From: Mercurialis annua
Taxonomy: Eukaryota; Streptophyta; Magnoliopsida; Malpighiales; Euphorbiaceae
Length of the DNA stretch: 64,000 nt
Direction: 5' to 3'
Assembly: GCF_937616625.2 (NCBI RefSeq)
Contig: NC_065577.1
Location: 38,097,001-38,161,000, forward strand
The notes under the pieces were generated by a model. It ran no database searches. It saw nothing but the letters and a program-made list of their open reading frames with translations, and was not told the origin of the DNA. Positions 47,865 through 60,342 of the stretch are shown one piece after another. A program made the translations under genes and the position numbers. The stretch's first letter is position 1. Every line of letters begins with the position of its first letter.

Positions 47865-49200
47865 GACAAGGTGCCTGAAATTCTTAAATGTCCACTGTCT
47901 CTGTCACTGTACAAGGACTACTTTGCTGCTCTTCTATATGTTGAGGATTATTACACTGAGGTATATTCGTTGCTGCTTGTCGTTTGTCGATAATATTTCT
48001 GTATATTCTGATTATTAATTACTCCATCGCAACATTACAGTTGAGTAGATTAGCATACCATTACAAGAATGTTATAACATTTTGCATAAAATAATAATGA
48101 GAAAAATTGGATGCAATTGTCAATTCTCCTGGACTTGTCTTTGCTAGACCATCAGGAAGCAAAACTGAGATGTTCCAGGTCAGCTTCCTGAATTACTAGC
48201 TGTGTTTATTTTCATCTTATCTGCGATTTTGATGCTTTCAAATGTGAATTAACCAGGGAATTATCTATCGTGTCGAGAAAAGCACTACGGTTTTGGTTGA
48301 ATTCGGTGAAGATTTTTATGCTCAGCATTTTCCATACTACAAATATGATGTTAGTTTCTCATTTAACAGAGTTTGTTTAAAAAGGTCTTATCAAGCAATT
48401 CAAGCTGTCACAGATCTGTTATTTGAAAGCTTCATTTTCCCCGGTTTGAGCTTTAGGGAGAACATGCCTTCACCATCACCGGATATTTATTGCAATCATA
48501 AGCTTGCTCCGGATCAGAATTTTGCAGTTCTTCAGATCATATCAATCCCCGGTTCACCACCTTATCTTATTGACGGTCCATTATGTGTTGCTAAAGTAAA
48601 ACGGATATATTCTAGTTCAACCTAGTATCAAGAACCGGATTGGTAGTCCAACAATCAGTGCTAGAAATCTACCGAAGCTCTCGAAACCACCGGATTCTCA
48701 TATGTGCACCAATTAACAGCACATGTGATATTCTGATGACGAGTTTGAAGGAGATTCCTGAGTCTGAAAAGTTTCAAGCTAATGCAGCGTTTCGGGAAAC
48801 AGATGGTGTACCTACCGAAGTCCTTGCTTCGAGTCTTTATGCAGGGGAATGTTTTGCTTGTCCGCAGGTGGACGTACTCGGGAATTTTAGAGTAATATTG
48901 TCTACTTACATGCGTAGCTTTCGGCTGCATAATGAAGGCGTTTCTGCTCATCATTTTAGTCATATCTTCATGGTTGATGCGTCATCGGCTACTGAGCCGG
49001 AGGCAATGGTGACTTTGGCTAATTTAGCAAATGAAAACACAGTAATAATAGTCACCGGTTCGCCAGGAAACAATCCGAGTTGGGTGCGGTCTGATATTGC
49101 TCGGAAGAATGGTTTGATGAAATCATACTTCAAAAGACTTCGTGAAAGATATCCATACGACATTCTACAACCAAATTTTGTCGCAAAGCTCGCTGATTGA
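47865..49200 (+). pseudogene. SDE3/MOV10-like copy C, decayed
   Basis: Only the last codons of exon 1 remain (47865-47960, VPEILKCPLS..YKDYFAAL), with a good donor. Exon 2 survives as its 3' end (about 48110-48180). Exon 3 starts at 48257 after an AG and is open until TAG 48623-48625. A one-base frame change then restores homology to the stop at 49200. The frame break falls at the former motif I. DASSATEPE and GSPGN match copies A and B, so these losses preceded the duplications. There is no N-terminal exon or start codon, so a pseudogene is most likely. Confidence 0.8.
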
Positions 49201-50009
49201 TTGAAAATCGCTCCCATCGATGTCATTGTAACTGTGCTTTTTAGCTGCTATGTTCAAGTAATCCATCTAAACTGTGCCATTTTGCATTCTGTGATAGTTT
49301 TTTTCTTCATCTAGTGTACATATGTAAAAATCCTGACTTGCTTGGAAGTATGAAGTAAATTTTCTACATATTTGTTAGTCATTATAAAAATACTATAATG
49401 ACTTGGAAACTTTCTCTGGAAAGGCTTGCAACTTGCTAGCTCTGAAGCACGGAAACTTTTCGAGTCCTACATTCTAATGCATATGTTTTTTAGAGAGACT
49501 TTCAAAATTTCAAAACTCTATATTTAAGGTTAATTCCATATAAAATCATCATTTTTATACGTTTTTTTTATTTTAATCATGTTCTTAAAAGTTTTCATAT
49601 AAATCACCACCTTTCATTTTTATTGCAAATCTATCATCGATATGAAAATTGGGTGTATTTTTGCTGACTCGACAACCGGAATCGACAAAAAAAAGGAAGA
49701 GGGTGTTTTTTATTTTTTGTGTAGCCAATAATCAATGCGATATTTATGTGTTTAGAGACAAAAAAATCCTTATAATTGAAATAAAATTAAAATTTAGTCA
49801 TCAAAATAAAACAAACTAAAGTATATTACTTAAAAAAATTCAAATAAACTACAGTGAAATCGAGAATTTATTACTCAAAAAAATGCATTATATTTCAGCG
49901 TTTCTCGTTTTAAAATTATATTTCCGTACTTTATAGCTTGCTAGCGACATTTATATGTTTTGACAAAATGAAATTTACGCATTTTCTTCGTTTTCATGCA
50001 TCTTTTTGA
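49201..50009. other. Intergenic DNA with a foldback half-copy
   Basis: It separates convergent copy C and the second WAT1-related gene. Positions 49526-49690 are related to the arginase intron 1 repeat. Nothing else is recognised. Confidence 0.5.
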
Positions 50010-53000
50010 TTAAATGTGATCTAACTGTGCACCTCTATTGCAATTTTTAGCACTGCCATTGTCGCTAATGGCTTCATTTTCTTTAGAGATTTGAGACATT
50101 TTCTTCATTTCTTTGTCTTTACCCCATAATACTGCATAGAGTCCACACACGATCAATGTTGCTCCAAGTATGCTGCATTTTCACAAAATAACGAAGATAA
50201 AGTGTAAAATCGAAATTTGTTATCCGGACCGAATCAAACCGACAAAATAATCTGGCTTGGCTCGGATTCCATTTAAGTTGAACTCCGGATCAATTCAGTT
50301 CGGATATTGAATAAATTTATCGGTTTTGGTCGCTTGCTTATTAAATCGAACTCAACTGAACCAAACCAATAATGTATAGACCTATACCTTCCAACATGTA
50401 GAGTTTCATCAAGTAGCAAAGAACCCGCCAAGGCAGTGAAAAGGAGCATGAGAGGGTAAAAAGCTGATGTGTACAATGGTCCTTTTAACCTCACACACCA
50501 AATCATGAGAGTTACCATCATACCATGCGCTACAATTCCCTAAATTCACCATTTAAATTATTAAGTCATGTATGATAATAATATAAAAGCAAAATCGGAA
50601 GTACAGGGACCAAGTAAGAAGGTAAAAACACATAGAGACAAGATAAAAAAATACAGAAACCTTAGAATAGATTTTACCTTCATCTTATTAGATCTAGTGA
50701 CTCACGAAAAATATAACCGAATCAAACAAAAAAGCACTTTATATTGTATTAGCTTAAAAATATTAAAAAGTTGATTCAATATTAATTTAGACGGTTGAAA
50801 GTTTAACTATTCGAGTCAATGACCAAATCAAGTTCAAACATTAAAATACTTGCACCGACAAACTCACGAGTCTACCTAAATTTTGATTAATTTACCTTTT
50901 ATATCGTTTATAATTATATATATTTGTAAATAGAATTCTTATTTTTACATTCTAAATTTTTATATAGACATCAAATCAGACTCGATTTTGAATTATTCTA
51001 CCAATTTAAGCTCAAATTATTAAATAAAACTCGAATTGATTTTTGATTTTTATTTTCAAAATCGAATGCGTTTGAATTTGACAATGTTTCATATCGATTC
51101 GACTTATCTCACAATCAGGAGTGTAAACGGGCCGGGCCGAGTCCGAGTTAGACAAAGATCAAGCTCGAGTTCGAATGTGTTATACTGGCCCGAGCTTGAA
51201 CTCGAGCTTAAATTTTTAAATTCGAGCTCGAACAGTTTTACACTACTCGATGTCATAAAGAGGAGATATTAAACATACCGCGAAAGCTGTAGCGAACAAC
51301 CTTATGTTCCAACCTAATTTCCATTGACTCCAATCTCTCTCAATGCAAAGAGTGAAAATAACTTGTTGAATTGCAGCCATTATAGTCATCAAAGATGTGT
51401 TTGAATAAGGACATGGGTAATTAGCACTCATTTTAGCTTGGATAATTAACCATAAAGAAAATGAGAAGCAAATTATCAAAGCTAATAAACCTCCCAAAAC
51501 CTGAGTGCTACTTGATGATGCCACGTGTCCTCCATGAGGGTTCACCATTTTCATCAAACTTATATTTGTAGCCCATATCTTAATTTCTGATCCTTTGTAA
51601 AATGTTAGTATCATTGCCCCGCCAAGACATACTAATGTGCCTATCATTTTTGCCTTCCCTGCTTTGCTTTCTATTACCATTTTTTCCAACCTAAAATTAC
51701 ACAATCAACATCCATTAGCTTAGGAATGTCAAAATAATTTATCCCACCAATACAATTTGCCTAATATAAAAAAAACAAATATATTATAATTGGGATTACT
51801 CTATCGTAATAAATTATCCATTTATGACGATTAAATAAATATGTTTAATATATTGTGTTAAAATTATTCATATTCAAATCACGTAACTATAAAGATTAAA
51901 CATGTTGTAATTGTGTCATCCATATTTGATCTATTTATCATATATAAATGAGCTTAATAGGCCGTGTTGAAACATTAATTAATATAACTTGTAGAACCCT
52001 AGCCGTCTCTCTCTTGAAAAACCTCTCAAACCTTAATAAATTTTCTTCTTTTTATTCATTTGGGGTGGTTTTTGGCCATTTTTTGCCAAAAATCACCTCC
52101 CCAATCTCATAAATTTAGTTTTTTTTCATAGTTTTTATCTTTAATTTTTGAATAAAGTTTCTTTCTTTGCCAATTTTAGTCTAGATCTAGAAATTATTTT
52201 CTATCATAGTATTTTAATTGAAATTAGGTCTAATCTAATCGAAATTAAGAGTAGTTTTTTCATCTTTCGAGATGAAATTGTTTTTTGCGGTGCAAACGGC
52301 TTGAATCTCTAAAACAATTATAGGCAGCATCTTCCGGCGGATTTCATTAAGTACATGTATGTTTTGCGTCAATATCGATATTGTTTTTAATCTTCAAGAG
52401 AATAGATGTATCACAAAAGATGTGATCAGTCGTGATCGTTCAATAATCTAGATTTTATTATTAGATCTAGTTTTAGTCTATAAATTTGGGTGACCCTTGG
52501 TGGTTAGTTTAGTCCTAGTCGATGACTGTATTTTTACAGCTCTCATCATCTTTTCTAAAATAGTTGACTCAGTATGTTGAGAAACCGTTCATGTAATTTT
52601 CGTTATTATTAATGGAAATTTTAGCCTTTGTTAAAAAAATAGTAGGCCGTGTTAATTTGTACCGGACCCATAATCGACTTACTAAATTAAACAGGTTATA
52701 TGAGTTAACATACATAATTTGTTTAATTTTTATGTCGTGTTCCTATTAACACGGTTTATAAATAGGCCGTATTTATATTGACCTTAATTGCACATGTTAA
52801 TGGAATGGATCGACAAGATATGAACAAGATCCATCTACCTATTCATTTTCAGTCCTACTCTAGCTAAAGTGAGAACTATGTTAATAGAACAAGCATTTTG
52901 ATAATAGACTAATTATTTAATTAGAACATTACAATATTTGAAAAGGTAATGCTTTTTTATATTTTTAATATTTCTTTAATACTTAATTAACTCAAATTTA

Positions 53001-56000
53001 TAAATAAATAAATTCGATCTAAATAAAATTCCTCATAAATAACTAATCAAATAATAATAAAATTGTACCCGAAGAGAACGGCAAAGATGAAGGTAACTGC
53101 TGGTATGAGATTAGTCATTGCAGAAACAAACATTACTGATGTTAGTACCAAACTCTCGGTGTATAAATTTTGGGGTAGTGATCCCCTGCAATTACAATAA
53201 TTACATTATTTAACACCTAAACTATGAAATCTAGATATCGACGGGAGCGAACTAAAGAGAAAGGATATGATAAGGTAAGGTAAGGATTCTTAATACATAA
53301 GACTATAAGAAGGTAAAATAAAGTAAGATTTTTGTGAATATTTTTTTTATTTGGAAGAAAATTAAAATTAAAATATGAATTAGAAAATTTTAGTTCAATT
53401 TAAGATATTAGCATTATATTTCTTAAGACTTTAAAACCCTTAAAAACTCTTATTTTAATAAAACTTGAAAAAAAAATCAAATTAAATATAGATGTTATTT
53501 AATGGAAAGTTTAAAATATTATTTAAAATAATCAATTTATCAAAAAAATTATCTATTAGATGAGTTTATGATGAAAAATATTATCTCTAAAACATTTCCG
53601 CACGTGAATGCTCGTTAGATTTAAAATGTAAATAAATATATGTCCATTTTCATTGTACGTATAATTACTTAATTAATGTTAATAAAAACCAAACTCCAAA
53701 TTTTCAATTATAGAGATTTTGGTACCATTTTAAAAAAATTAATACATCTAAAATTTGAAACTCTTTAGATAAACTCCTTATTATCTCTAACATATTGAAG
53801 TTCTTTTACATGACTATGCACTTCGCACTTACCCAAAAAAACCGCACAAAAATGCTTGAAAAATGATAGTCCATGTAAGTTTAGGCCTGCTCTTCCTGCA
53901 TGGATGACAATAAATGATTAAAAACTAGCTTAATCATCTAAAAAAATAAAAAACTTGTAGTGTGCAGTCAATTCTAACAAATTTTTATAAATCATTGTTA
54001 TTACTATTTTTAATAAATACTCCCCCGTCCCATTTTATTTGTCCACTACACTATATTTCGATGTTCCAAAATGTTTGTCACAATTGTATTATACACACAT
54101 ATTTTCCTCTTTTACCTTTAATATTTATGGATATAATTTATAAAATAATGTGTACCATAAATACATTTGTGTTAACATTTAATGTTATTATTATTGTATT
54201 GACTATTTTTTTCTTTTTCAATATAGTAATTCTAAATTAACTCAAGAATCAAAAAAGGATATAAAAGAAAGAATTGTTAGTATTTAATATTTTGTTAATA
54301 TGTGAGAATATAAAAAGTGGACAAATAAAATGGGACGGAGGAAGTATATTTTAATTTTATTCAATTAAGTTTTGCAAAAATTGGTCCCTTATCATTTTCA
54401 TTAATGATTAGACTCTTTTAAATTCGTCAATTGTGCTTTAATTTTGATAAAATAATTTTTATTAAAAAAATATTATATTTAATTAAAATTAAAAAAATTG
54501 AATGAATAACTATAGTTGAAGCTAAAAATCAAACTTAGGCTAACATTGACATCTGACATTGGTAATTAAAATTGTTAAACACCTAAAAGGTTTTTTGGTG
54601 TTTTAAGACGTTATACCTTAGAAGATTCAAAAGGCTTTTTTAACAATATTATAACTAACCTTTTCGGTTTATAAGCAACAAAATTTAATTGATTGATTTT
54701 AAATGCAATAATTTTATAAACTATATTATGTTGTAGAATTTTAATATAGATTTTAAATTTTTATAATTTTTTTTTTGCAGCTAGTATCACCAATTGAAAA
54801 TTTAATTAATCGGTGTTGATATCGACGCGAGAATCTATCTCACCATATCTTTCTTTTTTAGATTCTGACGTTCTATATCAGTACTGATTGATTGGATTTT
54901 CAATTGTTAATTTTAATTGTAAAAAAAAATCAAAATTGATCATTTTTTTTTAATTGCAAAAAATTAAAATCTATTGAAATTAAAATATTGTTATAAATAA
55001 TAAGTTTTAGACCTAATCATTTTAAAGAATACTTTTTATTTTGTTTTATTTTAATATCTCAAATTTTCAAAATCGCTAATCTTAGGCCAGATGACCAAAA
55101 AAGGCTAAACTTTTTTAAAAACAAAAATCACAAAAGTCCAAACCTTTCAATTTTTTTCTAATTTGTCCTGCAACGCGAGTTTTTATTTCAATTATATCCA
55201 ACTACGTGATTTTGCTGATGTGGCATCTACGTGGCGCTGATGAGGCATGCCACACATCAGTGCCACATAAGCAAAATCGCGTAGTTGGACGTAATTGAAA
55301 TGAAATCCTGCATTTCAGGACAAATTTGATAAAATTAAAAAAATTAAATTTTTGTGAATTTTTCATGATTAGTTTGGCCTTTTTTAGTTATTTGACCTTA
55401 ATTTTATTGCATTTTAAATTTCCAGTTTCAATTATATTTAATTTAAAATTGAATTTTTTTTATTCTCAATATGTTAAAATATATTTTTAATATTTGGCAC
55501 TTACTCTAAATAGACACTTAATATTTTAAAATATATCAAAAATTGAGACTATATGTCACTATAAAGGCAATTGAATTTTTTTTGAAGTTTTTTTTTGAAA
55601 CAAAACAATATCATTAAAATCTCACAGCTGGAAGATCAGCCAATACATATTGTTGAACATCTTGGGGGACAAAACCCCTCTAAGTACAGACATCACTAAA
55701 GTGACTTAAATTAAAAAAAATGGGTAAAATAGAAATAGAAAATTAAAAATTGAATAAAATTGACGATTCTGAAAGTTTCGTATAAAAAGTGATAAAATAT
55801 TTTTAAATGATTAAATAAAAAAAAATTCAATTTTAAACTGCAATTTTAATCAAAAATGCGTATGGAAGAAAATGAAATTGATAAAGTAATGATAAATTAA
55901 AAATTACCTTTCAAAGATAAGAGCCAGAGGAATCAAGAAAGCAAGGGCAAAAATGAATCTGTAAGCTATAAGAACTTCCAAGCTCATACCATCATAGGCA

Positions 56001-56104
56001 GCTAATTTGTAGAGAACATTAGTTGCAGCAAAACTGAGCTGAACAACCACCATTAATAACACTGGTTTCACCTCATGCACCCACTCCAATATCTTCATCA
56101 TCAC
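50010..56104 (-). CDS. WAT1-related (UMAMIT/EamA-type) membrane transporter, six exons
   Basis: Exons are 56104-55908, 53895-53833, 53185-53069, 51690-51279, 50539-50388 and 50172-50010. All junctions are GT-AG and the product is 367 residues. Sequence and exon sizes match the gene at 14139-17438 (63, 117 and 152 bp exons are equal). The exception is that its 253- and 159-bp exons are one 412-bp exon here, so one intron is exactly missing. Conserved patches: SFAATNVLYKLAAYDGMS, AYRFIFALAFLIPLALIFER, LTWTIIFQAFLCGFFG, DWSQWKLGWNIRL. Ten hydrophobic segments are expected. It probably moves amino acids or related solutes; the substrate is not deducible. Introns 1 and 3 are long and filled with repeats. 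Confidence 0.92.
51115..51245. repeat. GAGCTCGAG-rich repeat in WAT1 intron
   Basis: Its start GTGTAAACGGGCC and its end AACAGTTTTACAC are partly inverted, and the body has CGAGCTTGAACTCGAGC words like arginase intron 2. A probable small hAT-type or similar non-autonomous element; the ends are uncertain. Confidence 0.4.
51950..52860. repeat. Composite repeat in WAT1 intron 3
   Basis: ATAGGCCGTGTTGAAACATTAATT near 51958 resembles ATAGTAGGCCGTGTTAATTT near 52641. The intervening 650 bp starts CCTAGCCGTCTCTCTC and ends in an A run, as a LINE or other retroposon would. The outer part resembles the hAT-like repeat at 30254-30885. The boundaries are not certain. Confidence 0.35.
54020..54344. mobile_element. 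Stowaway-type MITE in WAT1 intron 1
   Basis: The inverted ends CTCCCCCGTCCCATTTTATT and CTTCCTCCGTCCCATTTTAT (right end, reversed) are flanked by TA on both sides. Confidence 0.9.
55083..55391. repeat. Foldback MITE in WAT1 intron 1
   Basis: TAGGCCAGATGACCAAAAAA at the left recurs in reverse at the right (TTTTTTAGTTATTTGACCTTA). A stronger inner palindrome lies around CGTAGTTGGA / TCCAACTACG and CATGCCACACATC. There is no coding potential. Confidence 0.55.
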
Positions 56105-56280
56105 AAAAATTTATTTACTAAATTTCTTCTTCTCTCTGTTTATTTTGTGTATTTAAAGTGGAGATATGATGATAACACACTAACCAGCTAGATTTATTAA
56201 AAATTGAAGAAGATGCTGTCTGCTAAGTGTCCACCATGAATAAAGTTAAAAATTAAATATGTATTTTCTTTTCGTAATTG

Positions 56281-56505
56281 GAGAAATTCTTATATACACT
56301 CAGTTTACCAAGTCATCCGTAGACTAAACCAGTCATATCATAATATCTCATTAAAATAAGGGTGTTTTTGTAATTTCGTTTGTTATTTGCATACAATTTT
56401 GAATAATGGAATTACAAAAATACCCTCATTTTAATGAGGTGTTATGATATGATTAGCTTAGTCCACGAATGACGTGGTGGATTAGGTCTATCTAAAAAAT
56501 TTCTC
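56281..56505. mobile_element. Foldback MITE with ~95-bp arms upstream of WAT1 gene 2
   Basis: The left end GAGAAATTCTTATATACACT pairs with the right end (reverse complement GAGAAATTTTTTAGATAGAC), and similarity continues to the centre. The flanks CGTAATTG and CATAATTG are nearly equal. It lies about 180 bp upstream of the start codon of the second WAT1-related gene, within its probable promoter. Confidence 0.7.
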
Positions 56506-57418
56506 ACATAATTGATAGACTGATTTGATTTTTATACATATTAAAAAAATTAATTAATTTAGTTGAAAATATACTAATTATTTATAATGTTCTTATTAAA
56601 TTGGTGATTTAAAATTAATAGCATTATTTTATTCCAATTGATAGCCAATTTTGAAAAAAACTGAAACTAAACAACTCCACTAATTGATTCTAGAATCCGT
56701 AATTAATGCTTTTATTAATGACGGTTCTATTTTTCATGATAAAAATGTGTTGAATTGTCAAAGCCATTTCTGACTATAGTATTTGTTGTTGTAATAAGGG
56801 TATTAATACGCTTATTCATTGTTTAGCTAGAGAGACTTTAGCAACCAATGCTACAAACAGTGTTTGGAGGGATTGTGTTTTCCAAAAATTTCAAAATCAC
56901 GTGTTAATCGATCAAATGACTTTTTAATTAATGAAATTTTATAATTTTCAAGAAAATAAAATTGATATTTGAAACAAAAAGTTATTAGTAGCCTATAAAA
57001 ATAATTTAAAAAATCAATGTTAGAAATTGTAATATAACGCTTAATTTTACCTTGTTGTCAATCTAATAGGTATTTGTCATAAATGCAACATCCAATCTCA
57101 TATCATCATTAAATAATCCATAAACAATTATTTTTATTTTTGAACAATAAGCATACATTTTTGAATGATACCGAACAACTATTAATGTGCTAACCAGTCA
57201 TTATGATTTATGCATCTTTTTTTCAACTAATTTAATATTTAAATTTTTTATAAAAATATACTTTACTCATAATCATAACGTTATTATCTAAATATTAACA
57301 AGTATAAATATTACTCACGGTTTATAATATTTGTCGTATTTTGTTTTCACACGAGAACTGAGAAAGTAGTTAATATGTCTTAATTTATAGACACTTTTAC
57401 TAAATTATTCTTATCTTG
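56506..57418. other. AT-rich DNA, no gene seen
   Basis: Upstream flank of the second WAT1-related gene. I recognise no coding region or repeat. Confidence 0.5.
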
Positions 57419-57420
57419 TA

Positions 57421-57701
57421 CTCCCTCCGTCCCAAATTGATAGGCACTATTTACATTTTCTTTGTCCCAAATTATAGGCAGTAATTTATTGCTTGAATGA
57501 CTAATTGTCATATATACCCTCATTAATTATAGTTGAATGCATTGAAAATAACAAAAAGATGCTAAAAGATAAAATTGCTACTATAATAAATAAGGATAAG
57601 TGTGGTATTTGTTTATAAATTTACTAATTTTATCTTGATAAGTACAATTTCTTAAAATTTGTGTTTGTCCTAAACTGCCTATCAATTTGGGACGGATGGA
57701 G
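57421..57701. mobile_element. Stowaway-type MITE
   Basis: The ends CTCCCTCCGTCCCAAATTGA and CTCCATCCGTCCCAAATTGA (right end, reversed) are inverted repeats flanked by TA (57419-57420 and 57702-57703). Confidence 0.93.
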
Positions 57702-57946
57702 TAATTTGTTAACATTTATGAATACTATTTTTATTTGTGTTGTTATATTCTTTCAATTAATTAATCGGGAAAAATTTGGAAAATAGCAATTAATGTTCTA
57801 TTTCATAGGATTATAATAAGATTTTGTATTTAAAATTCAAATATTAGTTAGACAACTAATGTATTTAGTACAACTAAATTACAACACCATATTATAAATA
57901 CTTATATATTTTATTATTATTGAACATTTAATTACCTACTCCTATA

Positions 57947-59607
57947 TGGTATCAGTACCCTAACAAGCCCTAACAGGGTTTCAAAACCAAACGACCAAGC
58001 CATGATATCGCCTTCTTCCTCCACCATGTCCATAACTTTCCATCCAAATATTTCTATACAACTATCCATCAAACTCAATAACAACAAGTACCTTCTATGG
58101 CAAGCACGGTTGCTTCCACTTTTCTAGAGTTATGATCTTGTTGGCCGCATCGATGGAACGGATGAACAACCGCCAGCCTTCACACATGGCAATCAATCAA
58201 ATATTGCTCATCACAACTGGTACAAACAAGATCAGATGGTACTCAGTTGGATTTTCTGTTTAGTTTCTGAAAATTATCTTCCTCAATTGGTAAATGTTAC
58301 TCGGGCAATAGATGCGTAGCAAACGCTTACACCTGCCTATGGTTCAGGTTCTAAAGATCAAATTTGAACCATCAAATTGAATTTTTATCGTCTACAAAAA
58401 GAATCCAATGAATCCATTGCGATGTACGCACAATAAGCCAAAGTATGTGTTGTCAACTCTCTGCTTTAGTTAATTCTATCCAAGAAGATAACCTGGTTAA
58501 AGTGATTTATGAATGGTTCGGGTTCGGCTTATATACCATTCATCTGTTCTTTACAACTCTGACGATGTAATCAATTTTGATATTCTTTATGGCTTGTTAT
58601 TCTCTGAGGAAACAAGCATTAATGCAGAAAATGCAGCTGTTATTGGCTAAATCTCTACTATTTTTTAAAGTTCAGGCGGTCAGTCTCGTGGTCGCAACAA
58701 CATATTCTAAGGTTATGGTGCTTGTTTCCAGCGGCAGTTTAAACATGGCACATTTGCTCATAACAACAGTTCCAACTGCTCTTCTTGGACAAAACCAACC
58801 CTTTTGGGGAATTACAATATCCATGATAACATTCTCACTATTCATCCATTGATTGGATGGCTGTTACTTGTTTTAGTTATAATTGAACTGGCCATTATAC
58901 CAAAAAATGCCCATCTCCAAAAATCCATCGGAACAACCGCCCTCAACAACCACAACATGTCTCAAATTTGGCTGCAACTCACCAACCAAATCAGCCTTGG
59001 ATAATGGATACGGGTGCCACACGTCATCTCACTACTTATCTTGATAATCTTACAACTCCAACAGAATATCAAGGTCCGGATGGAATCAAAATAGGCAATG
59101 GTAAAACTCTTCCAATCACTCATATTTGTTCATCTAAATTTCAGTCTAATCAAGTTTTATTTAATCTTGGTAATGTCCTTCAGGTTCCGCATATTTGTGA
59201 TAATCTCTTATCTGTCGTGTTTCCATTGAATTTTTCCTTTGCCACTATGAAATAAAGGATATCCTCATAAAGAGAATTTTGATTTTTGGCCTGAATGATA
59301 AAGGTTTATACTCGCTTCCATTGTAAAAGTTGTTGGCTCAACATTCACAGCCTTGCAGTGTTCGTTATCCACTTGGCATGAAAGATTAGGGCATGCCTCG
59401 TCTCGTATTATTATTGATGATTTGCAGAATTCTAAAATTCTTGTGCTTTCTAATAAAGTTTTTTATTTATGTCATGCTTGTTGTGTGAGAAAAAGTCATA
59501 AGCTTCCTTTTCCTACCTCTAATATTGTTGCTAACGAACCTTTAGAATTGATTAGCTCAGATGTTTGGGGTCTTTCACCTATAACTTATATTGAAGGTTA
59601 CAATTAC
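57947..59607 (+). pseudogene. Ty1/copia retrotransposon remnant (gag, protease, integrase start)
   Basis: A primer-site-like TGGTATCAG (57947) is followed by gag-like codons (KLNNNKYLLW, DLVGRIDG) broken by stops. Protease follows at 58968-59255 with IMDTGATRHLT and its catalytic DTGA. The pre-integrase zinc region comes next at 59353-59610 (WHERLGHAS, CHACCVRKSHK), then the first integrase aspartate in SSDVWG. Reading ends abruptly at 59607, where another LTR begins. The remainder should lie beyond the nested elements, outside the window. Stops and frame changes show that it is inactive. A decayed 5' LTR may lie at about 57740-57943. Confidence 0.82.
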
Positions 59608-60319
59608 TGATGAATATGGACCAGACATAACAACATAGCTAACATAGACTGACCCACAAACTAGACTCAATGTTGTTTATTTCTCAAATTTAATGGATAG
59701 ACAATGTTGAGACAATCCGGAACTAAACCCTATTCATTAATAGATAGAAGCGGGTTAACAGAATTCCAATAACAAAGGGATCAAGATCAAGCTTATAAGA
59801 TCTCAACAAGAAGATCACTGAGACAAACTCAAAGAAAAGTATTCAAATAAAACTCAAAGACAGTGAACTATATAAAAAAGGCCCTAGATCAGAGAAAGGT
59901 GCATTAATTATTTTCTTCTACTACAGTCGTCAATCAAAAATCTATTCAAAGTCTGACTTAGGCGTCAGCGGGTATTCAAGCCAACACCGACTTGAATCCT
60001 TCTAACTTGTTTACTTTGACAGGTTGAAGCCCAGACCATATCGGCCACGATAAAACCATCATTTGGCGCCGTCTGTAGGAAATGAATATTTGTTTCCTGA
60101 AAAAATTCAATCTTGATTTCGTGATCGCAATGGAAGGTAGAGAAGAACCACCCCCACCAGGAGTAGATCGAACGACCGAACGACTGCCTGTTAGCAATGG
60201 TTTAATTCCCGGATCCATTAGTAATGGTCTAAATCTTCCACCTGCCCCGGTGAATGAAGGGACCAGAGGAACCACACCTTTGGCAAATAGAGTGCGACTA
60301 GCTACTAGTGGAATAGTGT
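59608..60319 (+). mobile_element. Tat-type Ty3 retrotransposon start: 5' LTR, primer site, gag beginning
   Basis: It interrupts the copia remnant. The LTR is about 59608-60058 (TGATGAATATGG to AAAACCA), with a TATA box TATATAAAAA near 59871. The primer site TGGCGCCGTCTGTAGG starts at 60064 and is of the kind seen in Tat-group elements. A gag-like frame opens at ATG 60130 (MEGREEPPPPG) and is cut at 60319 by an Athila-like LTR. The remainder is outside the window. Its LTR differs from that at 8084-8846. Confidence 0.7.
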
Positions 60320-60342
60320 TGACAAAAATGCTCACGCAATAA
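60130..60342 (+). pseudogene. Interrupted gag start of the Tat-type element
   Basis: About 63 genuine codons, Pro/Gly-rich (EEPPPPGVDRTTERLP), are visible before the next insertion. The last codons to the stop belong to the inserted LTR. Function, capsid, is inferred from position after the primer site. Confidence 0.5.

Noticed and set aside
25684..49200. Active SDE3 RNA helicase genes
   Set aside because: All copies lack the P-loop lysine, the DE of motif II and the whole second RecA domain, so helicase activity is not supported.
50568..50774. 68-codon plus-strand frame in a WAT1 intron
   Set aside because: Lys-rich AT-driven frame with no homology. It lies in an intron of the opposite strand gene.
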